A DNA stretch of 64,000 nt, taken from the NCBI GenBank assembly GCA_025361565.1, contig JANYKN010000144.1, forward strand, positions 62,001 to 126,000, read 5' to 3'. Position numbers and translations under genes: made by a program. Below are positions 29,368-38,194 of this stretch, one piece after another. Each line of letters opens with the position of its first letter. Position 1 is the stretch's first letter. The notes under the pieces were generated by a model that had not been told where the DNA came from, did no database searches, and saw only the letters and a program-made list of their open reading frames with translations. This DNA comes from Bacteroidota bacterium. Lineage in GTDB: Bacteria > Bacteroidota > Bacteroidia > Bacteroidales > NBLH01.

Positions 29368-31941
29368 ATGAAAAGGGCAATTTTAATTTTTTCATTTATA
29401 CTGCTTGCAGGCTTAAGTTATGCACAACAAACTGGTTGCATATCCGGTAATTGTGCTAATGGATATGGAACTTATGTTTGGGAGAATGGTGATAAATATG
29501 TTGGAGACTGGTCTAATAGTGTTATGGAAGGTTCTGGTAATTATGTTTTTGGTATTGGAGATAAATATGTTGGACAATGGAAAAACGGAACATTTGAAGG
29601 ATACGGAACCTATACTTATAAGAATGGGACTATAAATAAAGGGAATTGGGTGGCAGGAGTATTTCAGGGTGCAGCAGATGATAATTTAGTCAACAATTCA
29701 AATTCTGGTTGTACTTCAGGCGATTGTGATAATGGATATGGAACCTGGGTATTTGCATCAGGTGAAAAATTTGTTGGTAATTGGGTAAATAGTAAAAGAA
29801 ATGGATTTGGAACCAATTACTGGGTTAATGGAAACTGGTATAGAGGAGAGTGGATAGACGATCAAAGAAATGGAGAAGGTACTTATCAGTTTAAAAACAA
29901 TGATAAATATGTTGGACAATGGAAGGATGACAAATATGACGGAGAAGGTACTTATTTTTATGCAAATGGAACTACAGATAAAGGTTTTTGGGCTGCCGGT
30001 GAATTTCTTGGTAGTAAAAACACCAACAATGTAGCTAAAACAGGATGTGTTTCAGGTGATTGCACTAATGGTTATGGAACATATGTTTTTTCATCCGGAG
30101 AGAAGTACATTGGAAATTGGAAAGGGGACAAAAGAGATGGCTATGGAACCAATTACTTTGTAAGCGGTGAATGGTACAAAGGTGAATGGAAACAAGATAT
30201 ACGTCATGGTCAGGGTACTAATTTTTATGATGATGGTCAAAAATTCGAAGGCCAATGGGTTGATGGAAAAAGACATGGATATGGTACTGAGACTAATGTA
30301 GATGGAACTGTAAAAACCGGTATGTGGGAGTATAATGTATATGTTGGTACAGGAAAAAATAATTATGGATGTATTTCTGGTGATTGTGATAATGGTTACG
30401 GAGTATATACCTGGGATACTGGTGAAAAATATGTTGGAGATTGGGCAAACGGAAAAAGAAATGGAAATGGTCTTAATGTCTGGTCAAGTGGTGAACAATT
30501 TGATGGTGGATGGAAGGAAGATAAAAGGAATGGTTATGGAAAGCAAACCTATACAGATGGTACATTTAAAACAGGATTTTGGGATAATGGAACTTATATT
30601 GGCGAAAATGTTGCTAAGTCTGGTTGTATTTCAGGTAATTGCGAGGATGGGACTGGTACTTATTTGGCAGAAAATGGTGATAAATATGTTGGATTGTTTA
30701 AAAATGGAACATATAATGGACAGGGAACATATGATTTTGCTGAAGGCCACAGATATGTTGGAGAATTCAAAGATGGTAAATTTCACGGACAAGGTAGTTA
30801 TGTGGTTGCAAAAACAGGTGAAAAATATGTAGGAGCATTTGCTTTTGGTTCATATAATGGAATTGGAACATATTATTTTGAAGATGGGAGGGAACAAGCT
30901 GGTATTTGGAAAGATGGAGTTTATGTTGGTTCTGCGCAAAAAGATTTAGCAAAACCTGAAATCTCATGGTTAACACCCACTTATGCAAATTCTGAGACAG
31001 ATAAATCTGAATCTGCAATAAAATTATGTATTAAATCGAAAGAAGAATTACAAAATGTCCAGATTTATGTAAATGGTGAACTTCAAGCAAATAATGCAGT
31101 TAGGGGATTCAGTGTTGTATCTTCAAATTGCGATTTTACGTTGGACAGGACAGTAAAATTAAAACCAGGAGATAATAATGTTAAAGTTGTTGTTGAAAAT
31201 GGTGGTGGTAAAACTGAATCAACTATCCGTACAATCAAATTTAACGCAACATCATCTTCTAATCAAAAACGATATGCATTAGTTATCGGTAATTCAGAAT
31301 ATCTCACATCTCCATTGAAAAATCCTGCAAATGATGCCAATGCAATAGGAACAGAACTTAAAAGACTTGGATTTGATGTGATGTTATATACCAATTTATC
31401 ACAAAATGATATGATAATTCATATACGTGAATTTGGCGATAAGTTGGCGACTAATAAAGGTGTAGGATTATTTTTCTATGCGGGACATGGAATGCAGGTA
31501 AACGGTGAAAATTATCTGATACCTGTTAATGCAAAAATTGAAAAAGAACAAGATGTTGAATTAGAGTCAGTTAACCTAAAAAGGCTAATGGGTGAGATGG
31601 AATATGCTCAAAATGACCTTAATATTGTAATACTTGATGCTTGTAGGAATAATCCATTTGCAAGGAGTTTCCGTGGAGGCGGAAACCAAGGATTAGCAAG
31701 TACACTTGCCCCAACAGGAACATTTGTTGCTTTTGCAACCGCCCCAGGCTCAGTTGCATCTGACGGGTCAGGTGCTAATGGTTTATATACACAGGAACTA
31801 CTAAAAGCTCTTAAGATTGAAGGAATGCAAATTGAAGATGTATTTAAAGAAGTAAGAAAAAATGTACTCCAAATGTCTGATAAGAAGCAAATTCCATGGG
31901 AAAGCTCTTCAATTCTTGGTGATTTTTATTTCAAGAATTAG
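29368..31941 (+). CDS. Secreted MORN-repeat caspase-family protein 1
   Basis: An 857-residue exported protein, counted from the ATG that opens the signal peptide MKRAILIFSFILLAGLSYAQ. About 18 MORN repeats (consensus GxGTYxxxxGxKYxGxW) form five blocks, each opened by C-x-S-G-(N/D)-C-x-x-G. An Ig-like linker follows (PEISWLTP... KPGDNNVKVVVENGGG). The C-terminal domain (about 635-857) is a caspase-fold peptidase (clan CD, C14): KRYALVIGN, FFYAGHGMQ with catalytic H707, and ILDACRNNPF with catalytic C759. MORN arrays typically bind lipids or proteins; in this export context they may bind envelope or extracellular targets. It is the first of three tandem paralogs. Substrate unknown. Confidence 0.9.
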   Translation: MKRAILIFSFILLAGLSYAQQTGCISGNCANGYGTYVWENGDKYVGDWSNSVMEGSGNYVFGIGDKYVGQWKNGTFEGYGTYTYKNGTINKGNWVAGVFQGAADDNLVNNSNSGCTSGDCDNGYGTWVFASGEKFVGNWVNSKRNGFGTNYWVNGNWYRGEWIDDQRNGEGTYQFKNNDKYVGQWKDDKYDGEGTYFYANGTTDKGFWAAGEFLGSKNTNNVAKTGCVSGDCTNGYGTYVFSSGEKYIGNWKGDKRDGYGTNYFVSGEWYKGEWKQDIRHGQGTNFYDDGQKFEGQWVDGKRHGYGTETNVDGTVKTGMWEYNVYVGTGKNNYGCISGDCDNGYGVYTWDTGEKYVGDWANGKRNGNGLNVWSSGEQFDGGWKEDKRNGYGKQTYTDGTFKTGFWDNGTYIGENVAKSGCISGNCEDGTGTYLAENGDKYVGLFKNGTYNGQGTYDFAEGHRYVGEFKDGKFHGQGSYVVAKTGEKYVGAFAFGSYNGIGTYYFEDGREQAGIWKDGVYVGSAQKDLAKPEISWLTPTYANSETDKSESAIKLCIKSKEELQNVQIYVNGELQANNAVRGFSVVSSNCDFTLDRTVKLKPGDNNVKVVVENGGGKTESTIRTIKFNATSSSNQKRYALVIGNSEYLTSPLKNPANDANAIGTELKRLGFDVMLYTNLSQNDMIIHIREFGDKLATNKGVGLFFYAGHGMQVNGENYLIPVNAKIEKEQDVELESVNLKRLMGEMEYAQNDLNIVILDACRNNPFARSFRGGGNQGLASTLAPTGTFVAFATAPGSVASDGSGANGLYTQELLKALKIEGMQIEDVFKEVRKNVLQMSDKKQIPWESSSILGDFYFKN

Positions 31942-32006
31942 CTAAAGCAATTGGTGGAGATTCAAAATATCGATATTAATTAAATGTTTGAGTTAACATA
32001 AAAATA

Positions 32007-32041
32007 AATCCCTTCAAGAAGTATAAACACTTGAAGGGATT
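32007..32041 (+). terminator. Strong hairpin between caspase genes 1 and 2
   Basis: A 12-bp perfect stem AATCCCTTCAAG/CTTGAAGGGATT (32007-32018 with 32030-32041) lies 65 bases beyond the stop. There is no T run after it, so it may act as a weak terminator or a 3'-end stabiliser rather than a classical terminator. Confidence 0.5.
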
Positions 32042-32179
32042 AAGCAAATTGGCCAACAGCAAGATTAACAAAGCTTTAATCTATTTTCTTGATTATTTTA
32101 CAGTTTATTCGTAAGCTGTTTAATATTCTTTGGATTATTGATTTAGATATACTGAATGACAATGGTAATAGAATTGCAA

Positions 32180-32187
32180 TAATTTTG
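32180..32187 (+). promoter_or_regulatory. Predicted -7 element of caspase gene 2
   Basis: TAATTTTG is an exact TAnnTTTG match 16 bases before the ATG, suggesting that the second gene can be transcribed independently. The -33 element is not clear. Confidence 0.35.
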
Positions 32188-32203
32188 TTTTATTAAATCA
32201 TTT

Positions 32204-34168
32204 ATGAGAAAGTTACTTCTTATTTTTAGTATATTAATTATTTACTACCCAAGTTTTTCTCAGCAGACTGGCTGTATTTCAGGAGATTGTGATAATGGAT
32301 ATGGTACGTATATTTTTAAACAAGGTGGAAAATATATTGGAAATTGGATAGATCGGAAAAGAAATGGCACAGGAACAAATTATTGGCCAAATGGCGAAAG
32401 TTATACAGGAGAATATAAGGATGATAAACGGTTTGGAGAAGGTGTATATTTTTTTGCAAATGGATCAAAATACGATGGACATTGGATTAATGATAAAAGA
32501 AATGGTTATGGAACACAGACTTTAAAGGATGGCAGCATAAAAACTGGCATGTGGGAGGATGGCATTTATGTTGGCAGTGGAAAAAACAATTATGGATGTA
32601 TATCTGGTAATTGTGATACTGGGTATGGCGTTTATACATGGAATAATGGAGAGCAGTATGTTGGCGAATGGATCAATAAAAAACGAAATGGAAAAGGTAT
32701 TAATTATTTTACTAGCGGTGTGATATATGATGGGGTTTGGAAAGAAGATTATCTAAATGGTTATGGAAAACAGATTTCTAAAAATGGGGATACTCTATCT
32801 GGATTCTGGGAAAATGGAAAATATATTGGTGAAAATATAGCTAAGGCAGGCTGTATTTCAGGAGATTGTCAGAATGGAACTGGAGTTTTTGTGGAAACCA
32901 TGGGAGATAAATATGTAGGGCAGTTTAAAAATGGTTTATACAACGGTCAAGGCACTTTTGAATATATTGAGGGCGATAAATACATAGGTGAGTTTAAGGA
33001 TGGAGAATTGAATGGAAAAGGCAGTTATTTCATAACTGAAAAAGGAGAAAAATATGTAGGGGATTTTGCCAATGGTCAATTTAATGGAATGGGTACATTC
33101 TATCATCAAGATGGATGGACACAATCTGGCTTATGGAAGGATGGAGAATATATAGGAACTTTAAAAACCGATATTATCAAACCTGAAATGTCGTGGTTGA
33201 TGCCAGTCTCTTTGAATACAGAAACTGACAAAGTTGAATTTGAAATCAAACTTTGTATTAAGTCAACAGAAGACGTGCAAAATGTTAAGATATACGTAAA
33301 CGATGAAATTCAAATCGATAATGCATTAAAAGGATTTATTCCAATCAGTTCAAATTGCGATTATACGATGGATAAGGTTGTTGAATTAAAGCCTGGGGAT
33401 AATAGCATTAAAGTAGTTGCTGAAAACAGCGGAGGTAAGACTGAATCTTCTGTGCGGATGATAAAATATTCAGTGCCAGCTAATTCAGAACAAAAGCGCC
33501 TTGCTTTGGTATTTGGTAACTCAAATTATCCATCTTCACCATTAAAAAATCCAGTAAATGATGCCAATGCAATAGGTAAAGAACTTAAATCGCTTGGATT
33601 TGAGGTAATGCTATATACAAATTTATCTCAAAAAGATATGATAAACCATATTCGTGAGTTTGGTGAAAAACTCAATTCCGATAAAGGTGTAGGACTTTTT
33701 TTCTATGCAGGCCATGGAATGCAAGTTAATGGCGAAAATTATATTATTCCCGTAAGTGCAAATATAGAGAAAGAGCAAGATATTGAATTAGAGGCAGTTA
33801 ATGTTAAAAGGTTAATGGGTGAAATGGAGAATGCACAAAATGAATTGAATATTATCATTCTGGATGCTTGCCGGGACAACCCATTTTCAAGAAGTTTTCG
33901 TTCCATCGCTAATAAAGGCCTGGCGAGTACTTCTGCCCCAACAGGTACTATTGTTGCTTTTTCTACCGCACCTGGTTCTGTAGCTTCAGATGGAGAAGGT
34001 GAGAATGGATTATATACGCAAGAATTATTAAAAGCAATTTCGAAAGAAAATATGAAAATTGAAGATGTTTTTAAAGAAGTTAGAAAAAATGTATATCAAC
34101 TTTCTAATAAAGAACAAGTTCCATGGGAGAACTCTTCTATTTTTGGAGATTTCTTTTTTAACAAATAG
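32204..34168 (+). CDS. Secreted MORN-repeat caspase-family protein 2
   Basis: A 654-residue paralog with signal peptide MRKLLLIFSILIIYYPSFSQ. Three cysteine-headed MORN blocks hold about 11 repeats, then the Ig-like linker (PEMSWLMP... KPGDNSIKVVAENSGG) and the C14 domain. The catalytic dyad is intact: H504 in FYAGHGMQ and C556 in ILDACRDNPF. The caspase domain is very close to that of protein 1, whereas the MORN array is two blocks shorter. This suggests duplication followed by repeat loss or gain. The next paralog begins 72 bases after its stop, so proteins 2 and 3 are probably co-transcribed. Confidence 0.9.
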   Translation: MRKLLLIFSILIIYYPSFSQQTGCISGDCDNGYGTYIFKQGGKYIGNWIDRKRNGTGTNYWPNGESYTGEYKDDKRFGEGVYFFANGSKYDGHWINDKRNGYGTQTLKDGSIKTGMWEDGIYVGSGKNNYGCISGNCDTGYGVYTWNNGEQYVGEWINKKRNGKGINYFTSGVIYDGVWKEDYLNGYGKQISKNGDTLSGFWENGKYIGENIAKAGCISGDCQNGTGVFVETMGDKYVGQFKNGLYNGQGTFEYIEGDKYIGEFKDGELNGKGSYFITEKGEKYVGDFANGQFNGMGTFYHQDGWTQSGLWKDGEYIGTLKTDIIKPEMSWLMPVSLNTETDKVEFEIKLCIKSTEDVQNVKIYVNDEIQIDNALKGFIPISSNCDYTMDKVVELKPGDNSIKVVAENSGGKTESSVRMIKYSVPANSEQKRLALVFGNSNYPSSPLKNPVNDANAIGKELKSLGFEVMLYTNLSQKDMINHIREFGEKLNSDKGVGLFFYAGHGMQVNGENYIIPVSANIEKEQDIELEAVNVKRLMGEMENAQNELNIIILDACRDNPFSRSFRSIANKGLASTSAPTGTIVAFSTAPGSVASDGEGENGLYTQELLKAISKENMKIEDVFKEVRKNVYQLSNKEQVPWENSSIFGDFFFNK

Positions 34169-34240
34169 GGATTGAAAATAAAAATTAATAAACAGAAAAT
34201 CATTTTAAATAAATGCTATTTATTAAAATTTCAAATAAAG

Positions 34241-36568
34241 ATGAAAAAGACACTATTTATTTTAACTGTATTATTGGTAAGTAACCTGAGTTTTTCTCAG
34301 CAGAAGGATTGTATTTCAGGCGATTGCGATAATGGGTTCGGAACATTTGTATACTCAAATGGTGACAAATACACCGGAAACTGGGTAAACAAACAAATGC
34401 ATGGTAATGGAACTTACTACTATGCAAACGGAGATGTTTATAAAGGCGATTTTAAAAATGACAAATTAGAAGGTGTCGGTACTTTTATCTCTAAAAAAGG
34501 TGATAAATATACAGGCGAATATGTTAATAATCTAATGGAAGGAGAAGGAACCTACTTTTATGCCAATAAAAAAGTTGAAAAGGGCTTGTTCCAGAAAGGC
34601 AAATATATTGGTGAAGCTAAAACAACTGGATGTGTTTCAGGCGATTGCAAAAATGGTAAAGGCACTTATATATTTGAAAACGGAGAAAAGTATGTTGGTG
34701 AAACCAAAAATTCACAAAGAGATGGAAAAGGTACATACTACTTTAGCACTGGAGAATGGTATCAAGGCGAATGGAAAAACAACCTAAGAAATGGTCAGGG
34801 TACCAATTATTTTGCAGATGGTGAAAAATATGTAGGTAACTGGAAAGACGATCAGAGACATGGTTATGGTACACATACCTATGTTGATGGAAAATCGAAG
34901 ACAGGAATGTGGGAATTAGGAAGGTATGTTGGAACAGGAAATAATAATTATGGCTGCATATCAGGTAATTGCGATAATGGATTTGGAGTGTACAGATGGG
35001 ATGATGGCGAAAAATATGTTGGTAATTTCAAAGATAAAAAAAGGACAGGAAAAGGGACTAATTATTGGGCAGATGGAAAAATATTTGACGGAGTATGGGT
35101 TAATGACAAGATGAATGGTTTTGGCGTTGAATCTATGGGAGAACCATTAATTCAGGATCCCAGCCAAAAAAATCTTCCAATGAAAGATCAGCCTATTGAG
35201 TTTGTAAGAGAAGGATTTTGGGAAGCAGGAACTTATGTCAGTAAAACTTATGCAAAAGCTGGATGTATAACTGGAGATTGCAATAATGGATATGGTACAA
35301 TGATTTTGAAATCGGGGGATCGTTACATAGGACAATTTAAAGATGGAATTTATCAAGGTTTTGGTACATTGGATTTTATTAAGGGTGGCAAGTATTCCGG
35401 AGAATTTAAGAATGGTAAATTTGACGGTAGCGGAACGCTAAGACTTCCTGAAAAAGGAAAATATATTGGATATTTTATAAATGGTCAATTTGATGGGTTG
35501 GGTACCTTTTATTATGACGATGGTAGAATTGTGGCAGGGAAGTGGAAAGAAAATAATTTTGCAGGAACTGCACAATCAGGTGTAGAAGCACCTAAAATTT
35601 CATGGTTAAGTCCAGCCAATGCCAATTTAACAGTTAAGGATATTGATTATAACATCAGTTTAAATATAAGTTCAAAAGAGAAACCTCAAAACATACAGGT
35701 TTTTGTTAATGATCAGATGGCAGTTAACAATGCAATTAATGGTTTATTGAGTGCTTCAGAATCAAGTTATTCTTTTGAAAGAACTATAAATTTAAAACCT
35801 GGTGCAAATGCCATTAAAGTTATTGTAAAAAACGGAGCTGGCGAAACCACTTCAGATATCAGAACAGTGACTTATGATGGAAGCACAAATAAGTTGACAA
35901 AAAGATATGCTTTGGTGATTGGAAATTCCACTTATGCAATGGGAGCTTTGCGAAACCCTGTAAATGATGCAAATGCAATGGGTGAAGAACTAAAAAAACT
36001 TGGTTTTGATGTTTCTGTATATGTAAATTTAGGCCAGGAAGATATGAAAACTAGAATTAGAGAATTTGGTGACAAGATTACTGCTAATAAAGGGGTTGGC
36101 TTATTTTTCTACGCTGGACACGGGCTTCAGGTTGGAGGAGAAAATTATATTATTCCAGTTGATGCCCATATTGCAAAATTTGCTGATATAGAAAGTGAAG
36201 CCGTTAATTTAAATAGGATAACTGGAGAAATGGCTTATGCCAAAAACGATATGAATATTATTATTTTAGATGCTTGCAGAAATAATCCATTTGAAGGTGA
36301 AGAATCCGGTGGCAAAGGATTGGCAAGCACATCAGCACCTTCTGGAACTATCTTGGCATTTGCAACTGCTCCAGGTTCCGTTGCTGCCGATGGTTCAGGG
36401 AACAATGGCCTTTATACCCAGGAATTGTTAAAAGCAATATCAACTCCTGGAACTGGAATTGAAGAGGTTTTTAAAGAAGTTCGAAGAAATGTATATAAGC
36501 TATCGGATCAACAACAAACACCATGGGAAAACTCTTCTATATTCGATGACTTTTATTTTAAAAAGTAA
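34241..36568 (+). CDS. Secreted MORN-repeat caspase-family protein 3
   Basis: A 775-residue paralog, counted from the ATG of the signal peptide MKKTLFILTVLLVSNLSFSQ; the frame stays open upstream to 34172 but that part is not a signal sequence. Four cysteine-headed blocks contain about 15 MORN repeats. The third block carries an insertion (about residues 298-326, GEPLIQDPSQKNLPMKDQPI) that interrupts its last repeat. The Ig-like linker and the C14 domain follow, with H627 in FYAGHGLQ and C679 in ILDACRNNPF. It is the most divergent of the three caspase domains. It is followed after 158 bases by the papain-like protease gene. Confidence 0.9.
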   Translation: MKKTLFILTVLLVSNLSFSQQKDCISGDCDNGFGTFVYSNGDKYTGNWVNKQMHGNGTYYYANGDVYKGDFKNDKLEGVGTFISKKGDKYTGEYVNNLMEGEGTYFYANKKVEKGLFQKGKYIGEAKTTGCVSGDCKNGKGTYIFENGEKYVGETKNSQRDGKGTYYFSTGEWYQGEWKNNLRNGQGTNYFADGEKYVGNWKDDQRHGYGTHTYVDGKSKTGMWELGRYVGTGNNNYGCISGNCDNGFGVYRWDDGEKYVGNFKDKKRTGKGTNYWADGKIFDGVWVNDKMNGFGVESMGEPLIQDPSQKNLPMKDQPIEFVREGFWEAGTYVSKTYAKAGCITGDCNNGYGTMILKSGDRYIGQFKDGIYQGFGTLDFIKGGKYSGEFKNGKFDGSGTLRLPEKGKYIGYFINGQFDGLGTFYYDDGRIVAGKWKENNFAGTAQSGVEAPKISWLSPANANLTVKDIDYNISLNISSKEKPQNIQVFVNDQMAVNNAINGLLSASESSYSFERTINLKPGANAIKVIVKNGAGETTSDIRTVTYDGSTNKLTKRYALVIGNSTYAMGALRNPVNDANAMGEELKKLGFDVSVYVNLGQEDMKTRIREFGDKITANKGVGLFFYAGHGLQVGGENYIIPVDAHIAKFADIESEAVNLNRITGEMAYAKNDMNIIILDACRNNPFEGEESGGKGLASTSAPSGTILAFATAPGSVAADGSGNNGLYTQELLKAISTPGTGIEEVFKEVRRNVYKLSDQQQTPWENSSIFDDFYFKK

Positions 36569-36726
36569 ATTAGTTTAAAAATATCTTGTATGTAATTGTA
36601 TTTATATCTTAAAATAAACTAAAATTAATAAGATGAAATAGCTATGAGAAAATCTCTCGCAGCAACAGAAAAAATATTTTTATGGCGTAATTCATCTTAC
36701 ATTAAAAAACAATTAAAAAAAAACAC

Positions 36727-38124
36727 ATGAAAAAAATACTATTTGTTTTATCCATAATGCTCTATTGCACATTTGGAATTTTATCCCAAGTTGAAGATTA
36801 TCAAGGTACAGGCTTGAATTTCAATGATGAACAGTACAGTAAAGTTCCACGTAAGGCAGTTCTAACACGTAGTTTATATGGAGCTAGTTTGCCGGCCTCT
36901 GCCTCTTTAAAGGCATATGCGCCTACACCACAAAGCCAGGGCTCGTATGGAACATGCGTTGGTTGGTCTACTGCTTTTTGTGCATTTACTATTGGAGAAG
37001 CAAAAGCAAATGGCTGGACAGATAAAACTGTAATTGATGCCAATACTTTTTCACCAGGGTTTGTATATAATCAAGCAAAAAGTTCATCAGATGTAGACTG
37101 TAAATATGGTACATATATTCCTGATGTTCTAGATTTGATGAAAACAAAAGGAGTTCCTAAATTTACCGATATGGACGTAAGCTGTCCAAGCTCCATTTCA
37201 TTGGATATTTTTAGCAAAGCTGAGAATTATAAGATTGATGATTATGCTAAACTTTTTGATCAGGACGATTTAGAAAGTGTTAAAAACCAGGCGGTTAAAA
37301 AAAGCCTTTCTGAAGGAAAACCTGTTGTGATTGGAATGAAATGCCCTACTTCATTTAATACTGCAAAGGGTTTTTGGAATCCTACAGAAGATCCTGCTGC
37401 TGATTATGGTGGACATGCCATGTGTGTGATTGGATATGATGACAGCCAGTATGGAGGTGCATTTGAAATACAAAATAGTTGGGGAACCTGGTGGGGAAAT
37501 AATGGCTATATCTGGATAAAATATAGTGATTTTCAATCTTGGGTAAAATATGCATATGAATTGATTGATTTACCCAAAACAAAAATAGAAAATAACAAAA
37601 CAACTGATTTAGCGGGAGCAATTAAAATGGTTGAATCTACAGGTACTGCAATGAATGCCAAATTTATTAGCACTCACTACAAATTGAACAATGCTTATAA
37701 ATCAGGGACAAAGTTCAGGATATATATTTCAAATAATGAACCTGCATTTGTTTACGCTTTTGGAACTGATGCCACCAATAAAGTGTTTCCAATTTTTCCT
37801 CTGCCAAACATGAGTGCTGCCCTGGATTACAAGAAAAATGATGTAGCAATTCCGGATGAAGATCATTATATTGAAATGGACAACACAGTTGGAACTGATT
37901 ATATGTGTGTTCTTTACTCATTAAAACCTTTGAATATTGATCAAATTCAACAAGAAATTGAAAACTCTTCAGGTACTTTTGAAGCGAGAATCATATCCGC
38001 AGTAGGTAGTAATATTGTTGATAAAGCAAATATAAAATTTGAACCAAATTCAGTTTCTTTTTCGGCAAAAAGTCAGGGAAAATCGGTTGTGTCATTGATA
38101 ATCGAAACAAAGCATATTAAATAG
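36727..38124 (+). CDS. Secreted papain-like (C1) cysteine protease with DUF4384-like tail
   Basis: A 465-residue exported protein. The signal peptide ends near FGILSQ. The C1A peptidase core is complete: Q71 of the oxyanion hole and C77 in QGSYGTCVGWS, H230 in GGHAMCVIGYDD, and N250 in QNSWGTWWGNNG. The C-terminal region from about 300 (FRIYISNNEPAFVYAFGTDATNK, FPLPN, IPDEDHYIEMDN, GTDYMCVLYS) resembles DUF4384, a domain from memory often found next to bacterial caspase proteins. It lies on the same strand as the three MORN-caspase genes, suggesting a shared extracellular proteolytic role, perhaps one protease activating another. Confidence 0.85.
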   Translation: MKKILFVLSIMLYCTFGILSQVEDYQGTGLNFNDEQYSKVPRKAVLTRSLYGASLPASASLKAYAPTPQSQGSYGTCVGWSTAFCAFTIGEAKANGWTDKTVIDANTFSPGFVYNQAKSSSDVDCKYGTYIPDVLDLMKTKGVPKFTDMDVSCPSSISLDIFSKAENYKIDDYAKLFDQDDLESVKNQAVKKSLSEGKPVVIGMKCPTSFNTAKGFWNPTEDPAADYGGHAMCVIGYDDSQYGGAFEIQNSWGTWWGNNGYIWIKYSDFQSWVKYAYELIDLPKTKIENNKTTDLAGAIKMVESTGTAMNAKFISTHYKLNNAYKSGTKFRIYISNNEPAFVYAFGTDATNKVFPIFPLPNMSAALDYKKNDVAIPDEDHYIEMDNTVGTDYMCVLYSLKPLNIDQIQQEIENSSGTFEARIISAVGSNIVDKANIKFEPNSVSFSAKSQGKSVVSLIIETKHIK

Positions 38125-38148
38125 AGACTATCAATTTATTATTGAGAT

Positions 38149-38184
38149 TAGAAATGTCAGACAAATTATTATCTGACATTTCTA
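38149..38184. terminator. Convergent terminator hairpin
   Basis: A 13-bp perfect stem TAGAAATGTCAGA/TCTGACATTTCTA (38149-38161 with 38172-38184) lies between the papain-like gene and the convergent TIR-PLP gene. The T run after it is short (GTTTTG), so termination strength is uncertain. Confidence 0.7.
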
Positions 38185-38194
38185 GTTTTGTAAC

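Noticed and set aside
34172-34240. N-terminal extension of caspase protein 3
   Set aside because: A lysine-rich leader precedes a perfect signal peptide at 34241, so the upstream part is treated as untranslated.
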